A stretch of DNA of 64,000 bases from Candidatus Rokuibacteriota bacterium. Its GTDB lineage: Bacteria; Methylomirabilota; Methylomirabilia; Rokubacteriales; CSP1-6. The stretch lies in NCBI GenBank assembly GCA_016184365.1, contig JACPCW010000085.1:1-64000 (forward strand), written 5' to 3'. Below, in pieces: positions 24,611 to 33,347 of the stretch. Under the pieces are notes generated by a model that saw nothing but the letters and a program-made list of their open reading frames with translations, did not search any database and was not told the DNA's origin. The stretch's first letter is position 1; each line of letters opens with the position of its first letter. The position numbers and the translations under genes were made by a program.

Positions 24611-24905
24611 GTCCCTTCTCTCCTTCCGGCTGCGCCCACCGGTATCGCGCCAGCGGCACGCGGCCGCGGCGGACACGCACGCCCTCGTGCTCGAGCCGGA
24701 TTCGCTGCGTCATCATCGACGCGACGCGTGCGCGTGTGCTGATGCCGCCCTGCGCATTCACCACCCGGTGCCACGGGATCGTCTCCGGACACCCCGGCAT
24801 CGCGCGCCCGACCAGCCGCGCGTGTTGCGGCCGGCCCAGCATCGCCGCGAGCTGGCCGTACGTGGCCACGCGGCCGCGAGGGATACGCATGACGAGCGAC
24901 CACAC
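24489..24905 (-). CDS. Alkyltransferase-like (ATL) DNA-binding protein
   Basis: The core [40 protein letters not shown] and [11 protein letters not shown] is the DNA-binding domain of O6-alkylguanine transferases. The active-site PCHR is replaced by PWHR, the signature of ATL proteins. These bind alkylated bases and recruit nucleotide excision repair without transfer chemistry. The start is uncertain. GTG 24905 removes only a few residues of the domain, and no ATG lies in frame between it and the hairpin at 24969-24993. The domain ends near [11 protein letters not shown], but the frame continues about 37 codons into the luciferase-like gene. A small frameshift near either end is possible. Confidence 0.75.
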   Translation of the reverse strand: MWSLVMRIPRGRVATYGQLAAMLGRPQHARLVGRAMPGCPETIPWHRVVNAQGGISTRARVASMMTQRIRLEHEGVRVRRGRVPLARYRWAQPEGEKGHETRTAPELLGRGAAHRRRPCPRGRAPRVRFDLDRGGVRL

Positions 24906-24968
24906 GCTGCGCGCGAACGACGCGAACTCGAGCCGCGCGCGAACAGTCCGAGACGCATTGTTTGGAGA

Positions 24969-24993
24969 GGGGGGACCAGAGACTGGTCCCCCC
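24969..24993. terminator. GC hairpin after the ABC exporter genes
   Basis: GGGGGGACCAG and CTGGTCCCCCC form a perfect 11-bp stem with loop AGA, 19 bases past the stop of the ABC exporter gene (25012). Only three T residues follow on either strand, so intrinsic termination would be weak. It is not a copy of the two repeat families, though it shares their G-run style. Confidence 0.5.
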
Positions 24994-25011
24994 TTTCCCC
25001 CCCTGACGCCG

Positions 25012-26790
25012 TTACGCACGCGCGTCGATCTCACGCTCGAGCAGACGCGCATAGAGACCGCCGCGGCGGACGAGTTCCGTGTGTGTGCCCTCTTCGTGAA
25101 TGCGGCCGCCATGGAGGACGAGGATGCGATCGGCCGCCTGGACGGTGGACAGCCGGTGCGCGATCGTCAGCGTCGTCCGTCCTGCGAGGAGTCGTCGCAT
25201 GGCCTCCTGCACCAGCCGCTCGGACTCGACGTCGACGCTCGACGTCGCTTCGTCGAGGATCAGGATCGAGGGATTGTACACGAGCGCTCTCGCGATCGCG
25301 AGAAGCTGGCGCTGTCCGTGCGACAGATTCGCGCCGCGCTCGCCGAGCGGCTCGGCGAGACCGGCGGGCAGCGTCTCGACGAGCCGATCGGCGTTGGCGA
25401 GCCGCACGGCGCGCTCGATCTCGTCACGACTCACGACGCCGTCGCCCCCGAGCCGGAGATTCGCCTCCACCGTTCCGGTGAAGAGCACGGTGTCCTGGAA
25501 GATCACGCCGACGCGATGGCGCAGGCGCACGAGATCCCATTCGCGCACGTCGACGCCGTCGACGTGCACCTGGCCGCGCGTGACCTCGTACGTGCGATTC
25601 ACGAGCCGCGCGCACGTCGTCTTCCCTTCACCGGTCGGGCCGACGACGGCGACGTGCTCGCCCGGTACCAGCCGGAACGTGCAGCCCGACAGCACCCACT
25701 CCTCGGCGTCATACGCGAACCACACGTCACGGAACTCGACGGCGGGCGCACCCGCGGCGGGCCGTGGCGCGAGCGGCGCCGGCGGTGACACGATCGCCGG
25801 CGCGCGCTCGAGGAGACCGAAGATGCGCTCGGCCGATGCCATCGCCGACTGCATCACCGTGTACTTCGCGCCGAGATCGCGGATCGGCAGGAAGAAGCGG
25901 TTCGTGTACTGGATGAACGCGACGAGCGCGCCGAACGTCAGCGTGCCCTCGGCGATGCCCGCACCGCCGTACCAGATGAGCAGCGCGAGGGCGAACGATC
26001 CGAGCCCTTCGACCGACGCGTACAGCGCCGCTTCGTAGATCGTCGAGCCGAACTGGGCGCGGCGGTATTCGCGCACCAGGCCGTGGAAGGCACGGCGCTC
26101 GTGTCGCTCCCGGGCGAAGAGCTGGATCACCGTCATCCCCGACAACGACTCCTGCAGGAAGCCGTTGAGTCGCGACAGGCACTGCCGGACGTAGCGATAC
26201 GCGTCGCGGGCCCGCACGCGAAAGAACGCCGCCGCGGCCGTGAGCACCGGCACGATCGCGAAGGTGACGAGCGCCACGCGCCAGTCCATCCAGAGCATGA
26301 TCGCGACGACGCCCGCGAGGGTGATGACGTCCGCGACGATCGTGAAGAGACCCGACGTGAACGCCTCGTTCACGGCCTCGACGTCGTTCAGCACGCGCGT
26401 CATCAGCCGCCCGACCGGATTCCGGTCGAAGAACCGTGCCTCGAGCCGCATCAGATGCGAAAAGAGCGCCGCGCGCAGGTCGAACATCACGCGCTGTCCG
26501 GTGAGGTGCATCAGGTACGACTCGACGCCGCGCAGGGCGTACAGCCCGACGAGCGTGCCGAAGTACATCGCCGCCACGCGCGCCAGCCCGGCCCAGTCGG
26601 ATTGGAGAATATGGTCGTCGATCGCGATCTTCAGGAGATACGGCTGCGCGAGCTCGACGGCCGACACGAGCGGAAACAGCAGGATCGAGGACACGATGAG
26701 CCGGCGGTGCGGGCGCGCCGCCTCCCACAGACGACGGAGCAGCCGGCGGTCGAACGCGCGGCCGAGGACGTCGTCGTCGTCACGACGCAC
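25012..26790 (-). CDS. Heterodimeric ABC exporter half-transporter, consensus catalytic site
   Basis: A 592-residue ABC exporter with six membrane helices (about residues 20-320) and a C-terminal nucleotide-binding domain. It has Walker A GPTGEGKTT, signature LSHGQRQLLAIARAL and Walker B ILILDEATSSVD with the catalytic glutamate, and the H-loop IAHRLST. The GTG start at 26790 gives the natural N-terminus and overlaps the partner gene by 11 bases. The order and Walker B difference match YheH/YheI- or LmrCD-type multidrug heterodimers, in which this subunit supplies the active Walker B. The substrate is unknown. Confidence 0.9.
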   Translation of the reverse strand: MRRDDDDVLGRAFDRRLLRRLWEAARPHRRLIVSSILLFPLVSAVELAQPYLLKIAIDDHILQSDWAGLARVAAMYFGTLVGLYALRGVESYLMHLTGQRVMFDLRAALFSHLMRLEARFFDRNPVGRLMTRVLNDVEAVNEAFTSGLFTIVADVITLAGVVAIMLWMDWRVALVTFAIVPVLTAAAAFFRVRARDAYRYVRQCLSRLNGFLQESLSGMTVIQLFARERHERRAFHGLVREYRRAQFGSTIYEAALYASVEGLGSFALALLIWYGGAGIAEGTLTFGALVAFIQYTNRFFLPIRDLGAKYTVMQSAMASAERIFGLLERAPAIVSPPAPLAPRPAAGAPAVEFRDVWFAYDAEEWVLSGCTFRLVPGEHVAVVGPTGEGKTTCARLVNRTYEVTRGQVHVDGVDVREWDLVRLRHRVGVIFQDTVLFTGTVEANLRLGGDGVVSRDEIERAVRLANADRLVETLPAGLAEPLGERGANLSHGQRQLLAIARALVYNPSILILDEATSSVDVESERLVQEAMRRLLAGRTTLTIAHRLSTVQAADRILVLHGGRIHEEGTHTELVRRGGLYARLLEREIDARA

Positions 26791-28531
26791 GCGTGATCTC
26801 CTCCTCGAGCTGCTGGATGCGCCAGAGACGCGCGTACAGACCGCCGCGCGCGACCAGCTCGTCGTGCGTGCCCGACTCGGTGACGCGCCCGCCGTCGAGC
26901 ACGACGATCCGATCGGCCGCACGCGCCGCGCGGAGGCGATGCGTCATGAGCACCACCGTGCGATCGGCGAGCGCCCGGCGGAGCTGCCCGACGATCTCTT
27001 CCTCCTTCGCGAAGTCGACGTTCGCGAACACGTCGTCGAGCACGAGCGCCGGCGGCTGACCCGCGACCGCGCGCGCGAGCGCCACCCGTTGTCGTTGCCC
27101 GCCCGACACGGTGAGGCCGCGCTCGCCGACGACCGCATCGAACCCCTCGGAGAACGCCGCGATCTCCGTCGCAACGCCGGCCGTCCGCGCCGCCGTCTCG
27201 GCTTCTCCCCGCCCGAGGCCTTCGCGGCCGAGCGTGATGTTGTCGAGGATCGAGCGCGAGAACAGAAACGACTCTTGCGGCACGTACCCCACCGCCCGGC
27301 GGAGCGCCCCGAGCGGCAGCGTGGTGACGTCGCGGCCGCCGAGGAAGATGGTGCCGGCACGCGGCTCCCAGAGACGCGTGAGCAGCACGCCGAGGGTCGA
27401 TTTGCCGCTGCCCGTCGGTCCGACGACCGCGAGCGTTTCACCCGGCCGGACCTCGAACGTGACGTCGACGAGCGCCGGTTCACGTCCGGGATAGCTGAAC
27501 GAGACGTGCCGGAACTCGATCGACGGCGGCGTCGCGGCCGCGAGCTCCGTGTCCGCCGCGGCCTCCGGCCCGTCCGGCGGCGCGGCAACGAGGACTTCAT
27601 GGACGCGCCCCATCGACGTCAGCCCGCGCCGCACGACCGCGAGCGTCCACCCGAGCGCGAGCGTCGGCCACGCGAGATACGCGAGGTAGCCGTTGAACGC
27701 GACGAGCGAGCCGAGGCTGATCCGTCCCTCCGCGACGGCGCCGCCGCCGAGCCACAGGACGACGAGCGTGCCGATGCCGCCGATCAGCGTCATGAGCGGA
27801 CCGAACTGTGCCTGCAGCCGGGCGAGCCCGAGACTGCGCTCGCGATACTCCACGTTCGTTTCGTCGAACGCGCGCACCGCCGCGGGCTCCATGGCGTACG
27901 CGCGCACCACCGCCATGCCGACGAGATGCTCCTGCACGCGCGCGGACAGGCGCCCGAGCTCCGCCTGCACCGCCTCGGTGCGCTCGTGCATCGTCGCGTT
28001 GAAGCGCCGCGCGAGCAGGATGAGCACGGGATACGGAGCGATCGCGTAGAGCGTCAGCCACGGATCGACGGCCAGCATGGCGGCGATGGCGCCGAGGAAC
28101 GCGACGATCGTGCTGACCAGGCTCACGCCGCCGAAGCCGACGATGCCGCGCACCGCGGTCAGGTCGCCCGACGCGCGGGCCATGAGATCGCCGGTCGAGT
28201 GCTGCGCGAAGTATGCGGGCGGGAACCGCTGCAGCGCCGCGTAGAGGTCCATGCGGATGTCGGCCTCGACCCGCTGGGCGCCGCCGATGATCGCGAAGCG
28301 CGATCCGAGGCGCGCCGCGCCGTTCACGAGCGCGAGCATGACGATGACGGCGACGAAGCCGCCGAGCGGTGCGGACGCCGCGTCGGTCTCGAGCGCTTCG
28401 ATCGCGCGCTTGACCGTCCACGGGATGCCGAGCGCGGCCAGCGTCGCGACGATGAGGGCGACGAACCCGCCGGCGTAGCGAACGCGGTACCGCGCGACGT
28501 AGCGCGCGATCGCCCGCGCGGGAGCGGTCAG
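26780..28531 (-). CDS. Heterodimeric ABC exporter half-transporter, degenerate Walker B
   Basis: A 583-residue ABC exporter with an N-terminal six-helix domain (ARYVARYRVRYAGGFVALIV is the first segment), Walker A GPTGSGKST, signature VSGGQRQRVALARAV and Walker B ALVLDDVFANVD, where Asp replaces the catalytic Glu. That substitution marks the non-catalytic site of asymmetric exporters and pairs with the consensus partner gene. No ATG, GTG or TTG occurs near the natural N-terminus. CTG 28531-28529, overlapping the preceding TGA as CTGA, is the likely start. The long open frame upstream is antisense/out-of-frame sequence of panE. Confidence 0.88.
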   Translation of the reverse strand: MTAPARAIARYVARYRVRYAGGFVALIVATLAALGIPWTVKRAIEALETDAASAPLGGFVAVIVMLALVNGAARLGSRFAIIGGAQRVEADIRMDLYAALQRFPPAYFAQHSTGDLMARASGDLTAVRGIVGFGGVSLVSTIVAFLGAIAAMLAVDPWLTLYAIAPYPVLILLARRFNATMHERTEAVQAELGRLSARVQEHLVGMAVVRAYAMEPAAVRAFDETNVEYRERSLGLARLQAQFGPLMTLIGGIGTLVVLWLGGGAVAEGRISLGSLVAFNGYLAYLAWPTLALGWTLAVVRRGLTSMGRVHEVLVAAPPDGPEAAADTELAAATPPSIEFRHVSFSYPGREPALVDVTFEVRPGETLAVVGPTGSGKSTLGVLLTRLWEPRAGTIFLGGRDVTTLPLGALRRAVGYVPQESFLFSRSILDNITLGREGLGRGEAETAARTAGVATEIAAFSEGFDAVVGERGLTVSGGQRQRVALARAVAGQPPALVLDDVFANVDFAKEEEIVGQLRRALADRTVVLMTHRLRAARAADRIVVLDGGRVTESGTHDELVARGGLYARLWRIQQLEEEITRAS

Positions 28532-29478
28532 CCGCGCCTCCCCGTGTCGCCGTCGGCCGGCCCGTTCAGCCAGGGCTTGAGCGCGGCGTAGACCGCGAAC
28601 ACCGTCGGCGTCGGCACGCCGAGCCGTGCGCCGAGACGGACGGCGTGGCCGTGGAGCGTTTCGAGCTCGAGGCGGCGGCCGGACACGAGGTCGTGGTGGA
28701 GCGACGAGGTCGTCTCCGCCGAGAGCGCTTCCGCGCCCTTCATGATGCGATCGACGACGTCGGCGGGGAGCCCGGCGCCGGCACGCGCGCCGACGGCGGC
28801 GAGCTCTTCGAGGATCGTGCGGTACATCCGCCACGTCTCCGGAAGGCCACGCATCACACCGGTGTTCGCGCGCGTGAGCGCGGTCATCCCGGCCTGCGCA
28901 CAGATCAGGAGGTATTTCTCCCACATCACGCGGCGGATGTCGGTCGAGAGCTCGACGGGAGTGCCCGCGTGCGCAAGCGCGTCGCGCAGCCGCTCGGCGC
29001 GCGGCGTGGCGCGTCCGTCCAGCTCGCCGAGCGCGATGCGTCCGGCGAACCGATGCACGATGACGCCGGGTGTGTCGATCGCCGCGAAGACGTACGCGGC
29101 GCCACCGAGCGCGTGGCCGGCGCCGAGCGCCGCCTCGATGCGCTCGGGCCCCTCGATGCCGTTCTGCAGCGTGAGGACCGGCGTGTCGCGACCGACGACG
29201 GGACGCACGCGGGCGAGCGCGTCCTCGGTGTCGAACGACTTCACGCAGAGGAGCACCGCATCGGCGGACGCCAATCCGGCGACGTCGTCGACGGCGGTCG
29301 GCTTCGCGACGAACTCGCCTTCGATCACGGAGCGCACGCGCAGCCCGTCCCGCTGGATCGCCGCGAGATGCGCGCCGCGCGCGACGAACGTGACGTCTTC
29401 ACCGGCGCGCGAGAGCTTCGCGCCGAAATATCCGCCCACACCTCCGGCGCCGACGACGACGATGCGCATGTCGGCCAT
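28528..29478 (-). CDS. panE: 2-dehydropantoate 2-reductase family protein
   Basis: A 316-residue member of the PanE/ApbA family, which reduces ketopantoate to pantoate with NADPH in pantothenate synthesis. The Rossmann motif is VVGAGGVGGYFGAKL. The conserved lysine is in LLCVKSFDTEDAL, followed by the TLQNGIE motif. The second catalytic lysine/Asn region is VMWEKYLLICAQAGMTAL, and the C-terminal domain has SSLHHDLVSGRRLELETLHG. The length is typical. Many paralogues act on other keto acids, so the pantoate role is probable, not proven. It is followed by the exporter pair in a coupled arrangement. Confidence 0.85.
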   Translation of the reverse strand: MADMRIVVVGAGGVGGYFGAKLSRAGEDVTFVARGAHLAAIQRDGLRVRSVIEGEFVAKPTAVDDVAGLASADAVLLCVKSFDTEDALARVRPVVGRDTPVLTLQNGIEGPERIEAALGAGHALGGAAYVFAAIDTPGVIVHRFAGRIALGELDGRATPRAERLRDALAHAGTPVELSTDIRRVMWEKYLLICAQAGMTALTRANTGVMRGLPETWRMYRTILEELAAVGARAGAGLPADVVDRIMKGAEALSAETTSSLHHDLVSGRRLELETLHGHAVRLGARLGVPTPTVFAVYAALKPWLNGPADGDTGRRG

Positions 29479-29495
29479 GATACATTGCTCGAACG

Positions 29496-30287
29496 ATGTC
29501 TTCCGACGAGCGGCGCGTGGCGATCGACGCGGCCCGCGCCGCCGGCCTCCTGCTCCGCGACGCGCTGTCCGGTCCCCGCCACATCGAGTTCAAGGGCACG
29601 CCGACGAATCTCGTGACGGAGATGGATGCGCGCGCCGAGCGCCTCGTCTTCGAGCGTCTGCGCGCCGCGTTTCCGCACGACGCGCTGCTCGGCGAGGAAG
29701 CCGGCGCGGTCGCGGGCACGTCGGGGCGCCGGTGGATCGTCGATCCGCTCGACGGCACGACGAACTACGCGCACGGGATGCCAGTCTTCGCGGTCTCGAT
29801 CGGCCTCGAGGTCGGCGGCCGTCCGATGGTCGGCGTCGTGTACGACCCGAATCGCGACGAGCTCTTCGTCGCCGAGCGCGGGGCCGGCGCGTGGCTCGGC
29901 GATCAGCGGCTGCAGGTGTCGTCGGTCGCGACGCTGGACGAGGCGCTGCTCGCGACGGGCTTTCCCTACAACGTGCGCGAGGTCGCCGACAACAACGTGC
30001 GCGAGTTCACGACGTTCAGCGTGCGCGCGCAGGGCGTGCGCCGCATGGGCTCGGCGGTCATCTATCTGGCGTATGTCGCGGCGGGACGCATCGACGGCTA
30101 CTGGGAGCTTCGGCTCGGCGCGTGGGATGTCGCGGCCGGGCTGCTGCTGGTCGAAGAGGCCGGCGGCCGGGTGACGAATCTGACGGGCAGCCCCGTCGAC
30201 CTGGACAATCCCGCGATCGTGGTGTCGAACGGGCGCATCCACGACGCGATGCTCGACGTGTTGAAGGAGATCCGAGGAGGACGATGA
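29496..30287 (+). CDS. Inositol-monophosphatase family phosphatase
   Basis: A 263-residue protein with all metal-binding motifs of the family: LLGEEAG (Glu), VDPLDGTTNYAHGMP (Asp-Pro-x-Asp-Gly-Thr-Thr) and AWDVAAGLLLVEEAGG. The length and order match SuhB/inositol-1-phosphatase proteins, which hydrolyse inositol phosphates, fructose bisphosphate or PAP depending on subgroup. It is divergent from panE with 17 bases between starts, and ATGA-coupled to the DUF2889 gene downstream. The actual substrate is not determinable. Confidence 0.9.
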   Translation: MSSDERRVAIDAARAAGLLLRDALSGPRHIEFKGTPTNLVTEMDARAERLVFERLRAAFPHDALLGEEAGAVAGTSGRRWIVDPLDGTTNYAHGMPVFAVSIGLEVGGRPMVGVVYDPNRDELFVAERGAGAWLGDQRLQVSSVATLDEALLATGFPYNVREVADNNVREFTTFSVRAQGVRRMGSAVIYLAYVAAGRIDGYWELRLGAWDVAAGLLLVEEAGGRVTNLTGSPVDLDNPAIVVSNGRIHDAMLDVLKEIRGGR

Positions 30288-30844
30288 GCGAGAGACAGGT
30301 CATCCACGTCCGCACGATCCAGGCCGACGTGGTGAAGCTCGGCGACGACGAGATCGAGGTGACCGGCCGGCTGGTCGATCAGCGGCCCGGCGATCAGCCG
30401 ACGTGGTTCGGCGTCCAGAAGGACGCGACGGTGCACGACATGGCGCTCACGCTGCGCGTCCGCCACCCGGATCTCGTGATCACCGCCGCCTCCGCGTCGA
30501 TGGCCACGCATCCCTACACGATCTGTCCCGGCGCGGTGCCTCGCGTCCAGCAGCTCGTCGGCATCTCGGTCCGTCACGGCTTCACCCGCGCGGTGAACGA
30601 GCGGCTCGGCCGCCGGAACGGCTGCTCGCATCTCACGGCGCTCGTCCAAGCCATGGGACCGGTCGTCCGTCAGGGCGCCGGCGCGGCATTCGGCAACGAG
30701 GCCGAGATGCCGCGGCCCGGCGACGGCGTGTGGTGGGTCGACACGTGCCACGCGTGGCGCGAGGACGGGCCGCTGATGGACCTCGTCCGCGCGAACGACG
30801 GGGACGGGCTGCGGTCGCTCTCAGCGCCCGGGACGGCGACCTAG
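30284..30844 (+). CDS. DUF2889 family protein
   Basis: A 186-residue protein starting at ATG 30284, overlapping the phosphatase stop (ATGA) and preceded by GAGGAGGACG. The sequence fits DUF2889. It has an early beta region (IEVTGRLVDQRPGD), a central SASMATHPYTICPGAVPRV segment, and the conserved GRRNGCSHLTALVQAMGP motif. The function of the family is unknown. It often sits beside metabolic enzymes. No membrane or signal segment is present, so it is cytoplasmic. The last four bases overlap the convergent PEBP gene. Confidence 0.8.
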   Translation: MSERQVIHVRTIQADVVKLGDDEIEVTGRLVDQRPGDQPTWFGVQKDATVHDMALTLRVRHPDLVITAASASMATHPYTICPGAVPRVQQLVGISVRHGFTRAVNERLGRRNGCSHLTALVQAMGPVVRQGAGAAFGNEAEMPRPGDGVWWVDTCHAWREDGPLMDLVRANDGDGLRSLSAPGTAT

Positions 30845-31335
30845 CGCTTGAAGAGGCCCATCAACGACGCCTTGGCGAGCGTGTTGAAGTTCAGATAGAA
30901 GCCGACGACCGCCGCCGATGTGTCGGCGGTGACCGGCAGCGTGTCCATCCCGACGGCGTGCACGGTGAACAGGTAGCGATGCGGGTGGTCGCCCTCGGGG
31001 GGACACGGCCCGCCGTATCCCGGCTTCCCGAAGTCGGTCCTCACCTGCAGCGCACCGGCCGGCAGCTTCCCCGACGCCGGGTTGCCGGCGTCGAGCGGCA
31101 GCTCCATCACGTTCGGCGGAATGTTCACGACCACCCAGTGCCAGAACCCGCTGCCGGTGGGCGCATCCGGGTCGAAGCACAGCGCGGCGAAGCTCCTGGT
31201 TCCCGCCGGCACGTCTTCCCACCGGAGATGCGGCGACCGGTTGCCGCCGCCACAGCCGAAGCCGTAGTCGGCGGAGAGAACGTGGTCGGCTCGCAGGTAG
31301 TCGCCGTCCTTGAAGCTGTCACTGAAGAGCTTCAT
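30841..31335 (-). CDS. YbhB/YbcL-family (PEBP-like) protein
   Basis: A 164-residue protein with the phosphatidylethanolamine-binding-protein fold. The anion-binding motif CFDPDAPTGSGFWHWVVVNIP and GYGGPCPPEGDHPHRYLFTVHA are the conserved bacterial Raf-kinase-inhibitor-like signatures. No signal peptide is visible, so it is cytoplasmic. The biochemical role of bacterial members is unclear. The 5' end overlaps the nitrilase 3' end by 17 bases, so it follows the nitrilase in the same transcript. Confidence 0.9.
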   Translation of the reverse strand: MKLFSDSFKDGDYLRADHVLSADYGFGCGGGNRSPHLRWEDVPAGTRSFAALCFDPDAPTGSGFWHWVVVNIPPNVMELPLDAGNPASGKLPAGALQVRTDFGKPGYGGPCPPEGDHPHRYLFTVHAVGMDTLPVTADTSAAVVGFYLNFNTLAKASLMGLFKR

Positions 31336-32410
31336 CGTGTCGCTCCTGTCGCCCCGCGCGCGAGATCGTGTCCACCAGGCGCTCGAGGCGGGCGAGGCTC
31401 ACTTCCCAGCGCTCGGACGCCGTCCGCAGCGCCGCGCCCGACGGCTCCGGCGGCCGGGTCGGCTCCCAGCCGTCTTCGCGGATGACGAGCTGGAGCAGAT
31501 CCCAGCGCGCGTAGTGCCCGACCGAGTCGAAGTATGCCTTGGCGAGCCGCCGCTCGCTCTGATCGATGTCGGCCCACACGATCGTCTCTTCCCCGAAGAC
31601 CGGATCGCGTGTGAACAAGCCCGAGGGGTTGACGACACACGAGCCGCCGGTCGCGAGGTTGTACCGCATGACGTCGGCGAGCCCGGGGGGAACCGCCGCG
31701 GGCGGCAGGTACCACGACGACGAGACGACGAACACGGAATTCTCGATGGCGTGCGCGCGAATCGCCGGCTCGATGTCGCACGTGCGGGAACCCGGCTCCG
31801 GGCGCTTGGCGCCGAGGTGGCCGTCCATCGCCCACCAGCCGGGCCACACCGCCACGTGAATCTCCTCGCCCTTGAGCGCGAGCGCCGCGCGCAGCAGCGT
31901 GACGTGGTGCTCGTAGCAGATGAGCGCGCCGAGCGTGCCGAGATCCGTGTCGAACACGCGGATGTCGCGCGCGTCCCCCATGCCCCAGTAGACGCGCTCG
32001 GAGTGCGTCGGTATCAGCTTGCGGTGCCGCCCGAGGAGCCGGCCGTCGCGGGCGACGACGAGGAGCGTGTTGTACATGGTGAGACTGCCCGGCCGGTCGT
32101 CGAGCTCGTTCAGGCCGATGACGCAGTTGACGTTCGCGCGGCGGACCATCTCGGCGATCTCGTCGGTGTCCGCGGACGGGATCCTCACCGCCTCGCGCTG
32201 CATCGCGACCGTGAGCTCGGTCTCCCGGCGAACGGACACGGCGCCGCGCCAGAACGGATACGCGGCGAGGAACGTCTCCGGAAAGACGAGCAGGTCGAGA
32301 CCGAGGCGGCTCGCGTCCGCGAGCGTGCGCGCGATCATCTCGATGGTCGCGCGCTTGTCGAGAAACGCCGGCGCCACCTGCGCCGCTCCGACGCGCATGC
32401 GTTCACGCAT
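31319..32410 (-). CDS. Nitrilase-family carbon-nitrogen hydrolase
   Basis: A 363-residue enzyme with the Glu-Lys-Cys triad. Glu is in VFPETFLAAYPFWRG, Lys in GRHRKLIPTHSERVYWG and Cys in LGALICYEHHVTLLR. The AYPFWRG and ERVYWG motifs and the length are those of true nitrilases (nitrile to carboxylate), rather than amidases. In aliphatic nitrilases the Cys motif is usually C-W-E; here it is C-Y-E. Together with two ThDP decarboxylase-like genes nearby, it could serve breakdown of aromatic or aliphatic nitriles and keto acids, but that link is inference. Confidence 0.9.
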   Translation of the reverse strand: MRERMRVGAAQVAPAFLDKRATIEMIARTLADASRLGLDLLVFPETFLAAYPFWRGAVSVRRETELTVAMQREAVRIPSADTDEIAEMVRRANVNCVIGLNELDDRPGSLTMYNTLLVVARDGRLLGRHRKLIPTHSERVYWGMGDARDIRVFDTDLGTLGALICYEHHVTLLRAALALKGEEIHVAVWPGWWAMDGHLGAKRPEPGSRTCDIEPAIRAHAIENSVFVVSSSWYLPPAAVPPGLADVMRYNLATGGSCVVNPSGLFTRDPVFGEETIVWADIDQSERRLAKAYFDSVGHYARWDLLQLVIREDGWEPTRPPEPSGAALRTASERWEVSLARLERLVDTISRAGRQERHDEALQ

Positions 32411-32710
32411 CCGGCTCGTCAGTATGCAGGCGCGAGCGAGCCCGACGAAGAGGGCAGACGCACCGGATCGCTAGGACGTCTGGCGGGTCAGAATCTCAGC
32501 GACGACGACCGGTCGTCGGTACTACGAAGTTCCATGCCAGCTCTCTGACCATGACCTTGGCCAGGAACAAATACTGACGGAACCGGCCAGGAGCGCAGCG
32601 ATGAGCAAGCGAAAGGCGCGGTGGCGCAGAACGCACGGATCAGCCGCCGCGGCGCGCGAAGCGCGCCGCGGTCGGCTGCATTCGGAAGTTCGACGCCCTT
32701 GAGTCCAGCT
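32411..32710. other. Non-coding or decayed stretch upstream of the nitrilase
   Basis: I find no credible gene here. A short GC palindrome, GGCGCGCGAAGCGCGCC, lies at about 32650-32666, followed by CATTCGGAAGTTCGACG. A related GGAAGTTCG also occurs near 33330. The base composition is less biased than in the neighbours. Together with the adjoining broken toxin gene this looks like a decayed patch. The nitrilase promoter may lie here but no clear -35/-10 pair stands out. Confidence 0.4.
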
Positions 32711-33045
32711 TCAATCTCGACTCCGACCCCGGATAATCGCGACAACCGCGTCGACGACCTCCTGGAGCGCTGCGGTCGTGAGCGCGACGACCTCAGCGAC
32801 CATCAGATCGCGGCTTGCCGTGAAGAGCTTGCCCGGTCGAGCGTAGCTCTCGGCACGCAGTGAGCCGGAAGCGAAGCTAAGGTCGCTCAGGTGCACGGCG
32901 CGCGGATCACCGTACGGATTGCTCGTGACCTGACAGAGGATCCAATCGCCGCGGCCGGCGTCGGCGAGGACGATCGCCGGCCGGAGTTTTGATCCGAGAA
33001 CGGGAAGGGAACGAGAACTACCCTGCCGGCTGCAGGTGCGACCAC
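32711..33045 (-). pseudogene. MazF/PemK-type toxin, frameshifted
   Basis: The start of a MazF/PemK toxin reads AAGRVVLVPFPFS from GTG 33045. The rest is found in a different frame as GSKLRPAIVLADAGRGDWIL and then TSNPYGDPRAVHLSDL, ending ALQEVVDAVVAIIRG. The shift occurs around 32990-32996, where a few bases between PFS and GSKLRP seem to be missing. Both halves are well conserved, so the loss is recent or is a sequencing error. The intact toxin would be a ribonuclease partnered with the antitoxin encoded just upstream, overlapping it by 28 bases. Confidence 0.7.
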
Positions 33046-33230
33046 GCCGCGTCTTCCTCGGGGCGGCTCCAATCGGCGAGGGCCTGTTCGCTCAGAAGCG
33101 CGGTTTCCCCGCTTCGAGGCGCATCGTCCAGAATCGTCACGAGCGCCCGACGCGGTCCAGGTAGCTCGACATCCTCCAGCAAGCGCACATTGCCGCTCGG
33201 GTCGACCACAGCTTCAATCGTCCGGATCAT
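33018..33230 (-). CDS. Antitoxin of a MazF/PemK-type system
   Basis: A 70-residue protein from ATG 33230 with GGGAGGG upstream. The N-terminal half (MIRTIEAVVDPSGNVRLLED) is a small beta DNA-binding-type domain. The C-terminal tail SEQALADWSRPEEDAAWSHL is the typical toxin-binding tail of antitoxins that precede PemK/MazF genes. It is intact and overlaps the frameshifted toxin. If the toxin is really dead, this antitoxin is an orphan. Confidence 0.7.
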   Translation of the reverse strand: MIRTIEAVVDPSGNVRLLEDVELPGPRRALVTILDDAPRSGETALLSEQALADWSRPEEDAAWSHLQPAG

Positions 33231-33347
33231 CGTGCCCTCCCGGCCTGAATGGTACCGCAGACGCCGTCTGCGGCTTGGTGCGGCGAACGCCGCGGTGAGC
33301 GGCCGGCGAAGCCGGTCCACTCAAAGCGGAAGTTCGTCGGCACGTAG

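Noticed and set aside
24969-24993. Third copy of one of the hairpin repeat families
   Set aside because: It shares G-runs but not the sequence or layout of either family, so it is listed as a separate terminator-like hairpin.
26240-28591. Plus-strand open frame of about 780 codons opposite the ABC exporter genes
   Set aside because: Low-complexity Arg-rich antisense sequence without domains; the minus strand encodes clear ABC motifs.
32488-32745. Minus-strand 85-codon frame upstream of the nitrilase
   Set aside because: No ribosome site or domain; the composition resembles a repeat or decayed sequence.
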